A stretch of 64,000 nucleotides of DNA. It comes from Catonia carolina (Eukaryota; Arthropoda; Insecta; Hemiptera; Achilidae). The stretch spans positions 20,952,671 to 21,016,670 of the forward strand of contig JAQMRL010000012.1 in NCBI GenBank assembly GCA_035578175.1, in the 5' to 3' direction. The notes beneath the pieces were generated by a model, which saw only the letters and a list, made by a program, of their open reading frames with translations, did not search any database and had not been told where the DNA came from. Made by a program: the position numbers and the translations under genes. Position 1 is the stretch's first letter. Each line of letters begins with the position of its first letter. Shown piece by piece: positions 49,802 through 59,412 of this stretch.

Positions 49802-51043
49802 CCTATAGTGCAGGAGAATCCTAAAGTAGGCTACATCACAATTAGTAAGTCATTCTGCTCGCACTTTAACTTGATTTATCTGAAGAAAAAATAAATTTTG
49901 TTTTTCGAAGTTTAGGAAAATCATAACTTCTTTTTAAGAATCTTTCTCTTAAAGATAAAGCAATATTTTTGTTTTAAATTGTTCAGGAGGCGTAGTTCTG
50001 TAATCTGGTGAAGAGAACTAACCAAATATTAACTAAAAATATTTTTTAAATTTAGAGTTAGAAATAAACGTCGTTTTCCGTGACGTAAAAGTTAAAAAAA
50101 AATCAGATTTTAAGACTTTCAAAAAATACTTTATCATTAATTTTAGAAAAATTAGACGTATAGGTCAAGTATAAAAATAATTACACAGCTTTCCTAAAAA
50201 TCCCCTGATATTCCACCCCCACCACTTAGAAAGCAACTAGGTGGACATTTTCTATGTTATATGAAAAATTATCCATTTTTTAACTCTTCAAAAAAAAACA
50301 GATGTGTAATTCATAATGGAAAGTATTTCACATTTTGCGTATGTTCCCCCCTTAAATTCTAGAAATACCTTCGAGACGCACAAATCAAAACGACGAGGGA
50401 GAATAACTTGAAAGTTATTCCCTCCCAAAGAAAAGTTTGGATCCACCCTGAATTGATAGTAACTTTGGTTCTGTTCAAATATTAAAGTCTAATTAGGCTC
50501 ATTTTTTGAATTATTTGTGTACAACAAGAAACTCTTGATTGGTTTTTAGTTCTGAACTAAAACTGACATAAGGTTAATGTCTCAACGGGTTTTGAGATAT
50601 GACATATCGTTCGAAAACTTACGATGCCTGCACGAGTACCATGGACTATATTTTACTGGGGGCTTGCTGCCGGTTCTGACCGGAAGTAAACATTACAGGT
50701 CAACAGATCGACGGATTTTGATGTAAGACGAATTAATGGAATCCTTACGATGCCATGAGTGTCTCATCTCAAGCTAAATGTTACCAGAAGTTTAGTGAAG
50801 ATTTTTTGTGATTCCGTAATCACTAAAAAGAATAAAATAAAACAGTTATTTAAAAAATACAAAACACAACTGCCAAGAAACTAAATTAAAAATTGATTGA
50901 CAAAAATTGTTGTTTAGGTCAACTGCCGAAAGGCTGGTTTGAACCTCTAAAGGTTTTAAAGTAAAAATGAGGAGTGAGGTGGCCCTCCTCACTGAGTCGA
51001 GAGAGTATGCGCGAGACTTAATATGCGAGTATGCGAGACTTAA
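49802..51043. other. No gene recognised
   Basis: AT-rich sequence without a convincing frame. The one structural item is a near-perfect hairpin at about 50395-50427 (gagggagaataactt against its complement around a 2-base centre). Confidence 0.5.
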
Positions 51044-51535
51044 CACGTTTTCAGACCCCCTGAACCCAAAAAACATATTTTTAGTGATTGATCTGCGCGC
51101 GCGCGTGTGTCAACAAAATATCTCAAGAATGAAGTATCGTACAAAGTTGGAACTTACAACTTAAGTTAGGTACGACTGTGGGACCCGACATGAAGATTTT
51201 AATCCAAATCGGTCAACCGGAAGTAGTAGTTTATTCGTGGAATTTTTCACTATTTTGCAATTTTTTCAAAAACGGCTCCTAAATTTATTTTTTGAAATCG
51301 CCTCATATAGAGCTTACTACATTTTTTATGCTCTACAAAATAGGTAAGTGCCATGTCTGCTGAAATTCTTGGGGGGGGCTGAGCTCTCGTAGAAAAAAAT
51401 GGTTTTTTTTAAGACTGCGGCTTTATTTGAATTTTAGAGCAAAAGTGTATATAATAAAAGTTGTAGGACAATTAAAAAACACAACTTTTATTTCAAACAT
51501 TTGTTTGTACATTGCTTACTTTAGCGGCTGGATAA
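51044..51535 (+). repeat. Dispersed repeat R, copy 1
   Basis: About 490 bp that matches 52627-53120, from acgttttcagaccccctg through a GT-rich stretch, atctcaagaa, aatcggtcaaccggaagtag and an aaaagttgtag module. Copies differ by many substitutions, so they are old. No reading frame is conserved between them. Confidence 0.75.
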
Positions 51536-51834
51536 TTAGACATGGATGATTACTTGGTTTTGTTTTATAAAATTGTATGTTGTTAAAAAATGAGTAAACA
51601 TATTTTTTAACAATGACGCTTTGACCAAATGGTAGAACGGGCAAAGTTTTCAATGTCTACTGAAGCAAATCGACGGTATTAATTTAAAAAATTTAATTGT
51701 TTGTTAATATTTGTGTGCTGCTAGTGAAACGTGTGTTAAGTCGATTTTTTGTGAAAATGAGTTGACTATCACAGGATGGAGAATTTTTTCAAATTTTTGT
51801 GTCTAATGTGGTAAATCCTATCCAAATTACGAAG

Positions 51835-52125
51835 AAAGTTATAGCTTAGTGCCAGTTGCGACGTCTGTGAAGTTGGCCCCACCCATACAAAAATTTGAAA
51901 AAAAATTAGTGCATTCGATTGTTCTACGTTTGTTCGGGATTGTTCCGCAAAAATTTTCGTTTGTTCCGCTCAAATAGGCGAGAAAATCGAGGAAAACTTT
52001 GTAGTGGTGGGGGTAAACAAGCGCGATTAATATTTTCAACATTGTTTTTGTCTATATCGATAGCCCTTCAATAGTTGTGGGTTGTTCCGCATAAAGTTTC
52101 CTTTGTTTCGCTCAAATAATATTTA
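51835..52125 (+). repeat. ~145-bp monomer cluster M, first cluster
   Basis: About two diverged monomers. Landmarks are tttgttccgctcaaata, actttgtagtggtgggggtaaac and atatcgatagcccttcaata. The same monomer appears reverse-complemented at 57535-57780 and across the Jockey insertion (58905-58948 plus 63804-64000). Confidence 0.7.
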
Positions 52126-52544
52126 AATTAATATTATGGAAATTCAAGTGATTATTCTATAATATATAAGTTGATATGATTATTGACGTATATATTGGTA
52201 TTAAGTCCCGCTTGTTTTTCTGATTCAGAAACTAAACTTTACTTCCAACTACCCATCCGTAATGTTTCCTAGAAGAAAACTAGCCCCGTCATTTATCTTC
52301 GCCTACCTACCCTCCTACCAACGTTATTGTTTTTATAATGTTATACAGAGTGGCCAGTAACCCGATACACATATTTTTTATGTTCAGGGAAATTTTAGTT
52401 TCCAAACTGTAATAAATTTATCTCAAGTACAATGGCTCAAGACTTATTTTGTCTGATTCTCCCTATACAAACAAATTGTAACGTCATTTATAATAGTGAA
52501 GCAAAATAGTTTGAAGTCAAAATTTATGGCTTCACCTTTTTACT
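52126..52544. other. No gene recognised
   Basis: AT-rich spacer; an atacagagtggccagtaaccc stretch near 52345 resembles ends of some insect repeats but cannot be assigned. Confidence 0.4.
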
Positions 52545-52626
52545 TTCTCTTGCCTATATGAATATATAGGAAGGAAAGTATTGTTTTCATGTCGATTTTT
52601 CGAAATCGAGTTTTCACCGGATCTAT

Positions 52627-53310
52627 ACGTTTTCAGACCCCCTGAACCCAAAAAACATGTTTTTAGCGATTGGTCTGTGTGTGTGTGTGTGTGTCTGTGT
52701 GTGAACAGAATATCTCAAGAACGGAAGATCGTACGAACTTGAAACTTGAAACTTAAGTTACATACCACTACCGGACGCGACACGAACATTTTCATCAAAA
52801 TCGGTCAACCGGAAGTAGTAGTTTATTCGTATAATTTTTCACTTTTTTGCTATTTTCTCAAAAACTGGTCCTACGATTTTTTTTAAAATCGCCTATTTTA
52901 CTCAATTTTTTATTCTCTACAAGATACGGTAGGCGCCATGTTTGCTGAAATTCTCGGTAAGGCTGTTTTCACGTAAAAACGTTGTTTTTTTAAGATTACG
53001 GCTTTAATATAAATTTTAGCGCAAAAACTTATTTAATAAAAGTTGTAGAGAATTTAAAAACCTACAACTTCTGTTTCAAACATTTTTTTGTATAACGCTT
53101 AGTTTAGCGGTAATTTGCGATTTTCTGTTTTTTTTCTCATGAAAACGTGAGAAAAATCGATTTTTTTAACATTTCGGTCTTAGTATGCATTTTACGACAA
53201 AAGTGTATATAATTAAAGTTATAGAAAATTAAAAGATCTACAACTTTTGTTTAGAGCATTTTTCTCTGCAGAGCCTAGTTTAGCGTGAAAGCGTGATTTT
53301 CCGTATTTTT
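52627..53310 (+). repeat. Dispersed repeat R, copy 2 (extended)
   Basis: Second copy of R, with a (GT)n stretch at about 52676-52702. Its final aaagttgtag-agaatt module (about 53035-53120) is followed by another diverged copy of the module (53215-53300), so R has an internal tandem substructure. A short hairpin cctatat/atatagg lies upstream at about 52552. Confidence 0.75.
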
Positions 53311-54049
53311 AAGCCAAACTGAGTTCGATTGTCATTTTGCGTCATTCACTCATGATTAAAATAAGGTTATGTTTTTGAGGTTAGTTTTTGTTCATTTCTA
53401 ATGTTTTAATACTAATGTTAGGTTTATTGTTAATTATTTGCATTGGCAAGAGAAAGTTGTGTGAGTGTTTCACACCAGATTTTTTTGAAATCGTAGGCTT
53501 CTCTTCCTATTTTTTGTTTATTAGGCCTAACAACCCCCCCCCCCCACACACACACACACACAAATACATTTCTACTGGTCACTACACCAAGCTTCAAGCT
53601 TGTTGCACAACCGGTGTTACTAGAGCTAAAATCTACCGCTGACTGACGGTCCCAGTCGGTCGGATTTCGGATCAGCCCGGTTCGAAAGTCCAAAACGATG
53701 TTAAACTGCAAAAATAATTTTGGCCGCCTAAATCAATCAAATACCTCATTGTGCGGCGTGAAAACTAGAATCGGTGATGATTTAAAACAATAAATAACTA
53801 ACCGTAATAAATTAACAAAACACATACCTATTAGGCCTAAACATTTATATATTTTTTCATTTACATTTTCATACGGAATATTCTTTCAGTTTTTCATCAT
53901 TTTTCAGGTGAACTACTATTAAAGTAACTCGCTTAACTAATTTAATCTAAAGGAGTATAAATATCCCGTCCAACATAAAATAAAACGAAATATCTTATTA
54001 ATTGTCAGAAGAATCACTCAAACTACAGACTGGTAATCTTATTATAAAC
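53311..54049. other. No gene recognised; poly-C/CA simple repeat
   Basis: Contains a run of C followed by (CA)n at about 53532-53562. Frames on both strands (53388-53642, 53430-53711) span this low-complexity tract and are not supported. Confidence 0.5.
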
Positions 54050-54052
54050 TAA

Positions 54053-54112
54053 AGGAGCTAGCCCACAGAACGCGATCTGATCGCGCGATCCGATCGCGTT
54101 GCCCGCTGCGAT
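54053..54112 (+). repeat. Left terminal inverted repeat of Harbinger element
   Basis: 60 bp, matched by the reverse complement of 56821-56880. The CCCGCTGCGATC motif at its inner end recurs in sub-terminal DNA on the right (about 56743-56755). Confidence 0.93.
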
Positions 54113-54208
54113 AAAATTGACAACAAATAGAACACGGTAGGATCGCAGCGATCCAGTTATTGCATACTTGTTTCCTGAGAGCCAACGGACAAACGTTATT
54201 TATACATA

Positions 54209-54492
54209 ATGTCTAGCAGTAGTGATGTAGACGAACTTCTTATCATTCTCGCTCTTTCTTCAAGAAAGCGAAAGAAGTGGGTTCATGAAATTAATGAAAA
54301 ACGAGAAAAGTTGGGAGAATTTCATCGTCTTTGTGTGGAACTCGCTTCATTTGAAGATCGGTGCTTCAATTATTTTTTAATGTCTCGAGAGCAGTTTGAG
54401 AGTCTACACAATCTCATTCAACCAAACATCAAAGATGACAACAAACTGGAGGAAACCCATTGGAACGAAAGAAATAATGGCAATATGTTTGA
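54209..54492 (+). pseudogene. Harbinger transposase, exon 1 (frameshifted)
   Basis: The ATG at 54209 opens the N-terminal helical region (FEDRCFNYFLMSREQFESL is the usual start of Harbinger transposases). The original frame is lost near 54430-54440: after that point the family-like TTNWRKPI...AICLR sequence lies in another frame and reads through GAG|GTAAGA (donor GT 54493-54494) in correct phase with exon 2. The frame as it stands continues past the donor to a stop at 54550. A 1-2 nt indel is the simplest reading. Confidence 0.78.
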
Positions 54493-54757
54493 GGTAAGAA
54501 TTTATTTCATTATGCAATTTAAAACAAAAACTAGTGAAGTAGTGACATAAATTTTAATAGTAACAAAAGTAAAATAAAAATAAAAGTTCCTGTGAACTAA
54601 CATACTCGTAGTAGCATATGTACAACAACATATAGTAGCAAAATAATTTCATAGTAGGTATATTACACATAATAATTTATTATAACGTTTTATTACACAT
54701 ATTTGTCAAAATTACATAAAAATGATCAAATTACAAAACAAAATTTAACGTCGGACC

Positions 54758-55473
54758 TTATGTTAATAATCTTAATTGTACGTTTTCGTATAAGTCCTTT
54801 ATGGTAGAAAACGCGGACGAAGATTGTTCATATTGGAATGAAGCTGTAGCGTTGTTGGATGCATGCAGCTCGGCGTACATTCGATCTTGTGTAGGTGCTG
54901 CACTAGGTTCAGACCACTGTGAGTTATCGGTCGATGTAGACTGTGCTGGCGATGTTAGGGCTGCGATTTCTCTAAGTTCAGCTTTCCTAAATAATTCAGC
55001 CAACTCCATTTTTATTAAAACTTGAGTGTGCGGAGAAAATTATTTAAATGTCTCAGCGTAGCTTAAAAATAGGTGGTCTATCCGATCGTGATGCGTCGTT
55101 TTCAGGTTTTTCTTATTTTCTAAATAATTCAACACCGCAGCCACATCTTCAGTGACTTCCTTTCGTTTATTTTTTGGTTTTGTTGTAGTCGGTTGTATTG
55201 AACCGCTCGAAGTTTCCCCCTCATGTTCGTCCTGTTCATATTCCTGTGGATCGTTTTTCCCTTCACTATTTATGCATAATGACTGTGGTGACACAGCTTC
55301 TTCAACATTGGAACAGGTGGGCCGTGGTGACATAGTATCACGAAGAAACTGTAGATGGTCAGCCCAAGGCCAATTTTTATATTTTTTCGCAGAGCCAGTA
55401 CCTGCCGTCTCCCACTTGAAGTACCTTATGTAGCAATCACGGAGATTTTTCCATTTTTGTTTCACTTTGTCTC
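54758..55473 (-). pseudogene. Harbinger MADF-domain protein, exon 2 (premature stop)
   Basis: The acceptor CAG ends at 55474. The exon begins in phase with exon 1 and completes the MADF domain (KQKWKNLRDCYIRYF, then KNWPWADHLQFL). A polar linker and a conserved C-terminal block (DHLFLSYAETFK) follow. A UAA at 55042-55040 interrupts the frame; the same frame continues with SPHTQVLIKMELAELF and ends at 54758, so the stop is a nonsense lesion. In active Harbingers the MADF/Myb-like protein helps bring the transposase into the nucleus and to the element ends. This exon lies wholly within the transposase intron on the other strand. Confidence 0.8.
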
Positions 55474-55600
55474 CTGTAAATGATAAAACATATTTATTTC
55501 AATAATGCATTCCATATTTTATTAATTAATTTCCTAATTTTATATTCAACTAAGTACATAGGCCTATATATTATTTAAGTGATCTTTTCTTTTCTTTTAG

Positions 55601-56399
55601 GTATTTGGCTACCGGAGATTCGTTCCAAACTATTGCTTTTTCTTTCCGATTAGGACAAAGTACTGTCTCAATCATTGTGAAAAACATATGTAAACAACTT
55701 TGGAATGTTTTACAACCGTTGGTTTTACCAACGCCGACGGAAGAAACATGGAAAAACTGTGAGATTGGTTTTAGAGAACGTTGGAATTTCCCCAATTGCA
55801 TTGGAAGCATTGACGGGAAACATATAAAAATTAAATGTCCTAACAATAGCGGTTCAAGATACTTTTGTTATAAATTTTTTTTTTCAATAGTACTTCTCGC
55901 AATTGTTGATTCCAATTACAATTTTATCGTTGTCCATATTGGCAACGATATTTTACCTGGAACAGACATTCCCGATCCTCACGTATTTGTAGGCGATGAG
56001 GGTTTTAAATTACAGACGTATTTAATGCGCCCTTTTCCCAAACCTGCAGTCATGGAAAATGAAGCAAAGAAGATTTTCAATTATCGACTAAGCAAAGCCC
56101 ATCGAGTTGTAGAAAACGCATTTGGCATTTTAGCTCAAAAGTGGAGAATTTTTTTTAGGCCCATGGAAGTACACGTTGATACTGCTGTAGATGTGGTAAA
56201 AGCTGCATGCTGTTTGCACAATTTTATTCGCAGCGACACAACTAACAACTCTAGTACAAATGATACTTTAGATGAGACCGACAGCCGAAGTCTCCGGGCA
56301 TTCTCAAATACACAAGGATCGAAGGAAAGGTCAAGTGATGCTGCCTACGTCGTGCGTGAACATTTTCGTAACGAGTACTTCAACGGTTTCAATAATTAA
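55601..56399 (+). pseudogene. Harbinger transposase, exon 2 (DDE domain)
   Basis: The acceptor TTTTAG ends at 55600. The codon split across the intron gives the RYLATGDS motif. Counting from 55605, the catalytic residues are visible as SIDGKHI (D70), VGDEGF (D131) and VVENAFGIL...WRIF (E170), the DDE_Tnp_4 pattern. The segment between HIG and DILPG is much shorter than in the family and lacks the usual SDGG-x-F region, suggesting an in-frame deletion near 55930-55960. The frame closes at 56397-56399. With the exon-1 frameshift the protein is not expected to be functional. Confidence 0.9.
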
Positions 56400-56547
56400 A
56401 TTGGTGAGCAAATTTGTAGTTTTCATAATGAACTACCCATAATGATAAAAATGTACTTTTCATCATTGTTTTCAGACTTTTTATGTATATGTCTGTACTA
56501 TTATTATATTATACCTATACAAGAATATAGAAACTATAAAAACTTAC

Positions 56548-56692
56548 CACTTTCATTTAGTTCAGCACCAATTTCTTTCCATGCCTCAGCCTTCTTCATT
56601 AGATCTTTGTACAGCTTATCTCGAACATCGTATAAATAAGCACGACGCCGCACACAGTCTATTAATTTTTCAATTTCGTCAGTAGAAGCCAT
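56548..56692 (-). pseudogene. Harbinger MADF-domain protein, exon 1
   Basis: The ATG at 56692-56690 begins MASTDEIEKLIDCVRR, the first helix of a MADF domain, continuing to KAEAWKEIGAEL. The exon is 145 nt and ends at GAAAGTG|GTAAGT (GT at 56547-56546), leaving phase 1, which matches exon 2. The longer frame up to 56890 runs through the terminal repeat and is not chosen as the start. The 1074-nt intron contains transposase exon 2 on the opposite strand. Confidence 0.82.
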
Positions 56693-56820
56693 TTTGCTGG
56701 TCTGCCCGCCGAGATCTCTGTAAAAATTCACGATTGCTGTGCCCGCCGCGATCTCGACTGATCGCTCTCGTTGCCCGCGTTCTGTTTGACTAGGATGATG
56801 CAATACCACGTAATTCAGAG

Positions 56821-56880
56821 ATCGCAGCGGGCAACACGATCGGATCGCGCGATCAGATCGCGTTCTGTGTGCTAGCTCCT
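56821..56880 (-). repeat. Right terminal inverted repeat of Harbinger element
   Basis: 60 bp, reverse complement of the left end with about two differences; followed by the TAA target copy. Confidence 0.93.
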
Positions 56881-56883
56881 TAA

Positions 56884-57534
56884 TGGTCATATACGTAAAA
56901 ACTGAATTTACGAGAAATCACGCCAAGTTAATTATATCAGTGTAAATGATTTATGTTAACTATAGATATTTTTATAAATTAAAAATTCTCATTTCCCTCA
57001 GAAGATTTTCTTTTTGGGCTAAAACTATCCGGGAAGGAACCGTTGCTGCGAATAATTAAGTCTGGGTTAGATTGTTATGACTAACAGATATTTTTCTAAA
57101 CGCATTGTATTCAGAAGGTCAATGTTGAAAAGTTGTAATTCTGTTGACGTCCCTACATAAATCACCATATGCCGCTGTGTTTTATTTTTTCAAACTAAGT
57201 ATAAACCAATCTTTAGGTTCCATAAACAATAAACAACCTTTAATAATTTGTTTACTTTATCACATGCCTGATGCTTGTTCCTGTTCTACCAGACTATCGT
57301 AAAAGATTTCATTACCTTTCCAATACATTTATATGTTTTCTTATTATTACTCATTGCATTCGCTGTTACAATAGGCATAATATCATGTTTAAACAAAAAA
57401 ATTACTGTACATTATTTATCGCAATCCTTTTCGTTCAGCAAGTACATGCAGTAAAAAGTAAAAATGAAGAGATTCAGTTAATCCTTCATATTCTAAGTAT
57501 TGAAAAGTTTTGCGGACTATTCAGAAACTATTGA
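56884..57534. other. No gene recognised
   Basis: AT-rich. An 87-codon frame at 57271 has no motif and no family resemblance that I can see. Confidence 0.5.
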
Positions 57535-57780
57535 AAGGATATCGATATAGGCCGAAAAATGTTAAAACTACTAAACGCGCTGGTTTATCCCCTCCACTCC
57601 AAAGTTTTCCTTGATTTTCCCGCTTATTTAGGCGGAACAAACGGAACTTCGTGTGAAACCTTCTGAAACTAATGAAAGGCTATCGATATAGGAAAAAAAG
57701 TTTAAAATTTTAAACGCCCTGGGTTATGCCCTCCACTCCAAAATTATCCTTAAATTTCTCGCGTATTTGAGCAGAAGAAA
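57535..57780 (-). repeat. Monomer cluster M, second cluster
   Basis: Two monomers in reverse orientation to the 51.8-kb cluster. The landmark gaaagg-tatcgatatagg occurs at 57536 and 57676, giving a 140-bp period; each copy includes ccctccactcc-aaa and a ggcggaacaaac-like or gagcagaagaaat end. Confidence 0.72.
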
Positions 57781-57781
57781 T

Positions 57782-58900
57782 GAGGCATGCGCTATGGCAT
57801 GCCTCTTTTAATTTGTAGTGTTTTACAGTACGTACTATGGAAGAAGTCCGTTGTGTTTTAAGAGATTTATCTAAAAACAAACTAACGGAAAAAAATGATC
57901 GCTACTCCAAGTTAAAGCCTGTTATTTTCTGCGTTGATTGGTTTTGTTTAGATTATTTTATGTAGAAATTAGTCGGAGATACAGCAATTTACGCAAAAAA
58001 GTACTCAGTTTTTAGCCGGTTTTCCGTTAATGTGTTTTTAAACTTCAGTTACTCTGTCCAGGCTTTTCATAAAAATTGGTGTTCATGTAAGTTAATTACT
58101 TTGAAAATCAGAGTTTTCTCTGTAATATAAATATTTTAAAAGTAAAGGTAGAGAAATGAATTTTGGACTGAAACATGAATTTTTACAACAGTATTATGTC
58201 AAGCAAAGGGTTTATTTTTTATAACAAAAGCATCATTAAATCATTGAAAATTAGCTACGGAATGAGTTGCAGCAGAAAAAACACAGAAGTACATTTTTCT
58301 AGGCGACTATACTTGGAGCGGATACAACTGTAGAGCTTAGTTTCCCCTCAATAAGTTTAGGGGCTAATAGAATTTTCTATTAACACTACATATCTATTTC
58401 TGTTTTATTTCTAATTACAAATTAAAAATACGATACATGGCACAATACTGCTGTAAAATAGTTCAGTCCAAAATTCATTTCCCTATCTTTACGTGAAGCC
58501 AAAATAGCACTTTAAAAAAATGGCCGGCATATTAAAATGGAACATCAGACTTCACTTTTCAAATATTTATACGGAGGAAACTCTAATATTTAACGTACTT
58601 AAACGCTCTTTTTTATGAAAAGCCTGGACGGAGTAACGGGCGTTTAAAAACCGCACTAACGGAAAACCGGCTAAAATCTGAGTAGGCCTACTCTTTATGC
58701 GTAAATTGCTGCATCTCCGACTAATTTCTAAATAAAATAATCGAAAAAAGTCAAACCAATCAACGCCGGAAAAACACGCTTTAATTTAGTGTAGAATTCA
58801 AAAATATTCGTCAGGTTTTATTGAGATAAAGCTCTTCAAACGAGTGCGGACAGGTGAAGTGCATGCAGTGAGGCATGCGTCAGACGCATGACACAAGCGC
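57782..58900. repeat. Long diverged inverted repeat (foldback element)
   Basis: The left arm (about 57850-58205) pairs with the right arm (about 58428-58865). Matching blocks include gcgttgattggttt / ccaatcaacgc, agtcggagatacagcaatttacgc / its complement, tagccggttttccgttaa / its complement and gaaatgaattttggactga / its complement. Outer ends lie near gaggcatgcg on both sides. The ~220-bp centre has no coding frame. It sits between M monomers of one orientation, so it inserted into the monomer array. Confidence 0.7.
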
Positions 58901-58904
58901 ATGT

Positions 58905-58948
58905 GTGTAGACATAGTTATTGAAGGGCTATCGATGTAGGCAAAACAA
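58905..58948 (-). repeat. Left part of an M monomer, split by the Jockey element
   Basis: gaagggctatcgatgtagg and caaaacaa; the monomer resumes at 63804 after the LINE. Confidence 0.75.
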
Positions 58949-59412
58949 TTTTTTTTTTTTATTCTTTATTTTGAATCTTTAACTGTACTATACAGAACAA
59001 CCAAAAGATGAGAAAACATCGATATTAAATTACAGACAAGAACAGACAGGAAATAAAATTCAACATTCAGCAATGTTAAATTTGGAATAACAATAAACAT
59101 AAATATACAAAAATAATACAAAATAATAACATAAATATACAAAATAATATACAAAAGTATGAAAAGAAAAAAAACAAAAAAGTTCATTTTGTCACGGAAA
59201 AGTTATTATCAAGAGTAATAAAACATTTAAAACAAAACGAAAATTACAAATATTTTACATTATTATTTTTTTCGACATAAACATGCAGAAAGAATTAAAG
59301 AAGATCTCTGCTCCATCTTCTTTTTAATCTTCTAATGAAGCCTGGTGAATTTGCCATATCACTGATAAGTGGATTATTATGGATTGGTAATTTTTAGTAG
59401 AATTTAGTATAA

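Larger units (their letters stand above)
54053..56880. mobile_element. PIF/Harbinger DNA transposon, complete ends
   Basis: A 2828-bp element with 60-bp terminal inverted repeats (54053-54112 and 56821-56880, about two mismatches) starting AGGAGCTAGC, flanked by the 3-bp duplication TAA (54050-54052 and 56881-56883) typical of the superfamily. It encodes a DDE transposase on the plus strand and a MADF-type DNA-binding protein on the minus strand, the usual gene pair. Both genes carry disabling lesions. The inverted repeats contain nested palindromes of GATCGCGCGATC type, possible protein binding sites. Confidence 0.94.

Noticed and set aside
56534..56890. Long 118-codon version of the MADF exon 1 starting in the terminal repeat
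   Set aside because: The upstream part translates the inverted repeat and has no domain similarity. The ATG at 56692 begins the MADF fold directly.
58966..59187. 73-codon minus-strand ORF near the LINE tail
   Set aside because: Low-complexity hydrophobic translation of AT-rich 3' UTR next to the poly-A; no motif.
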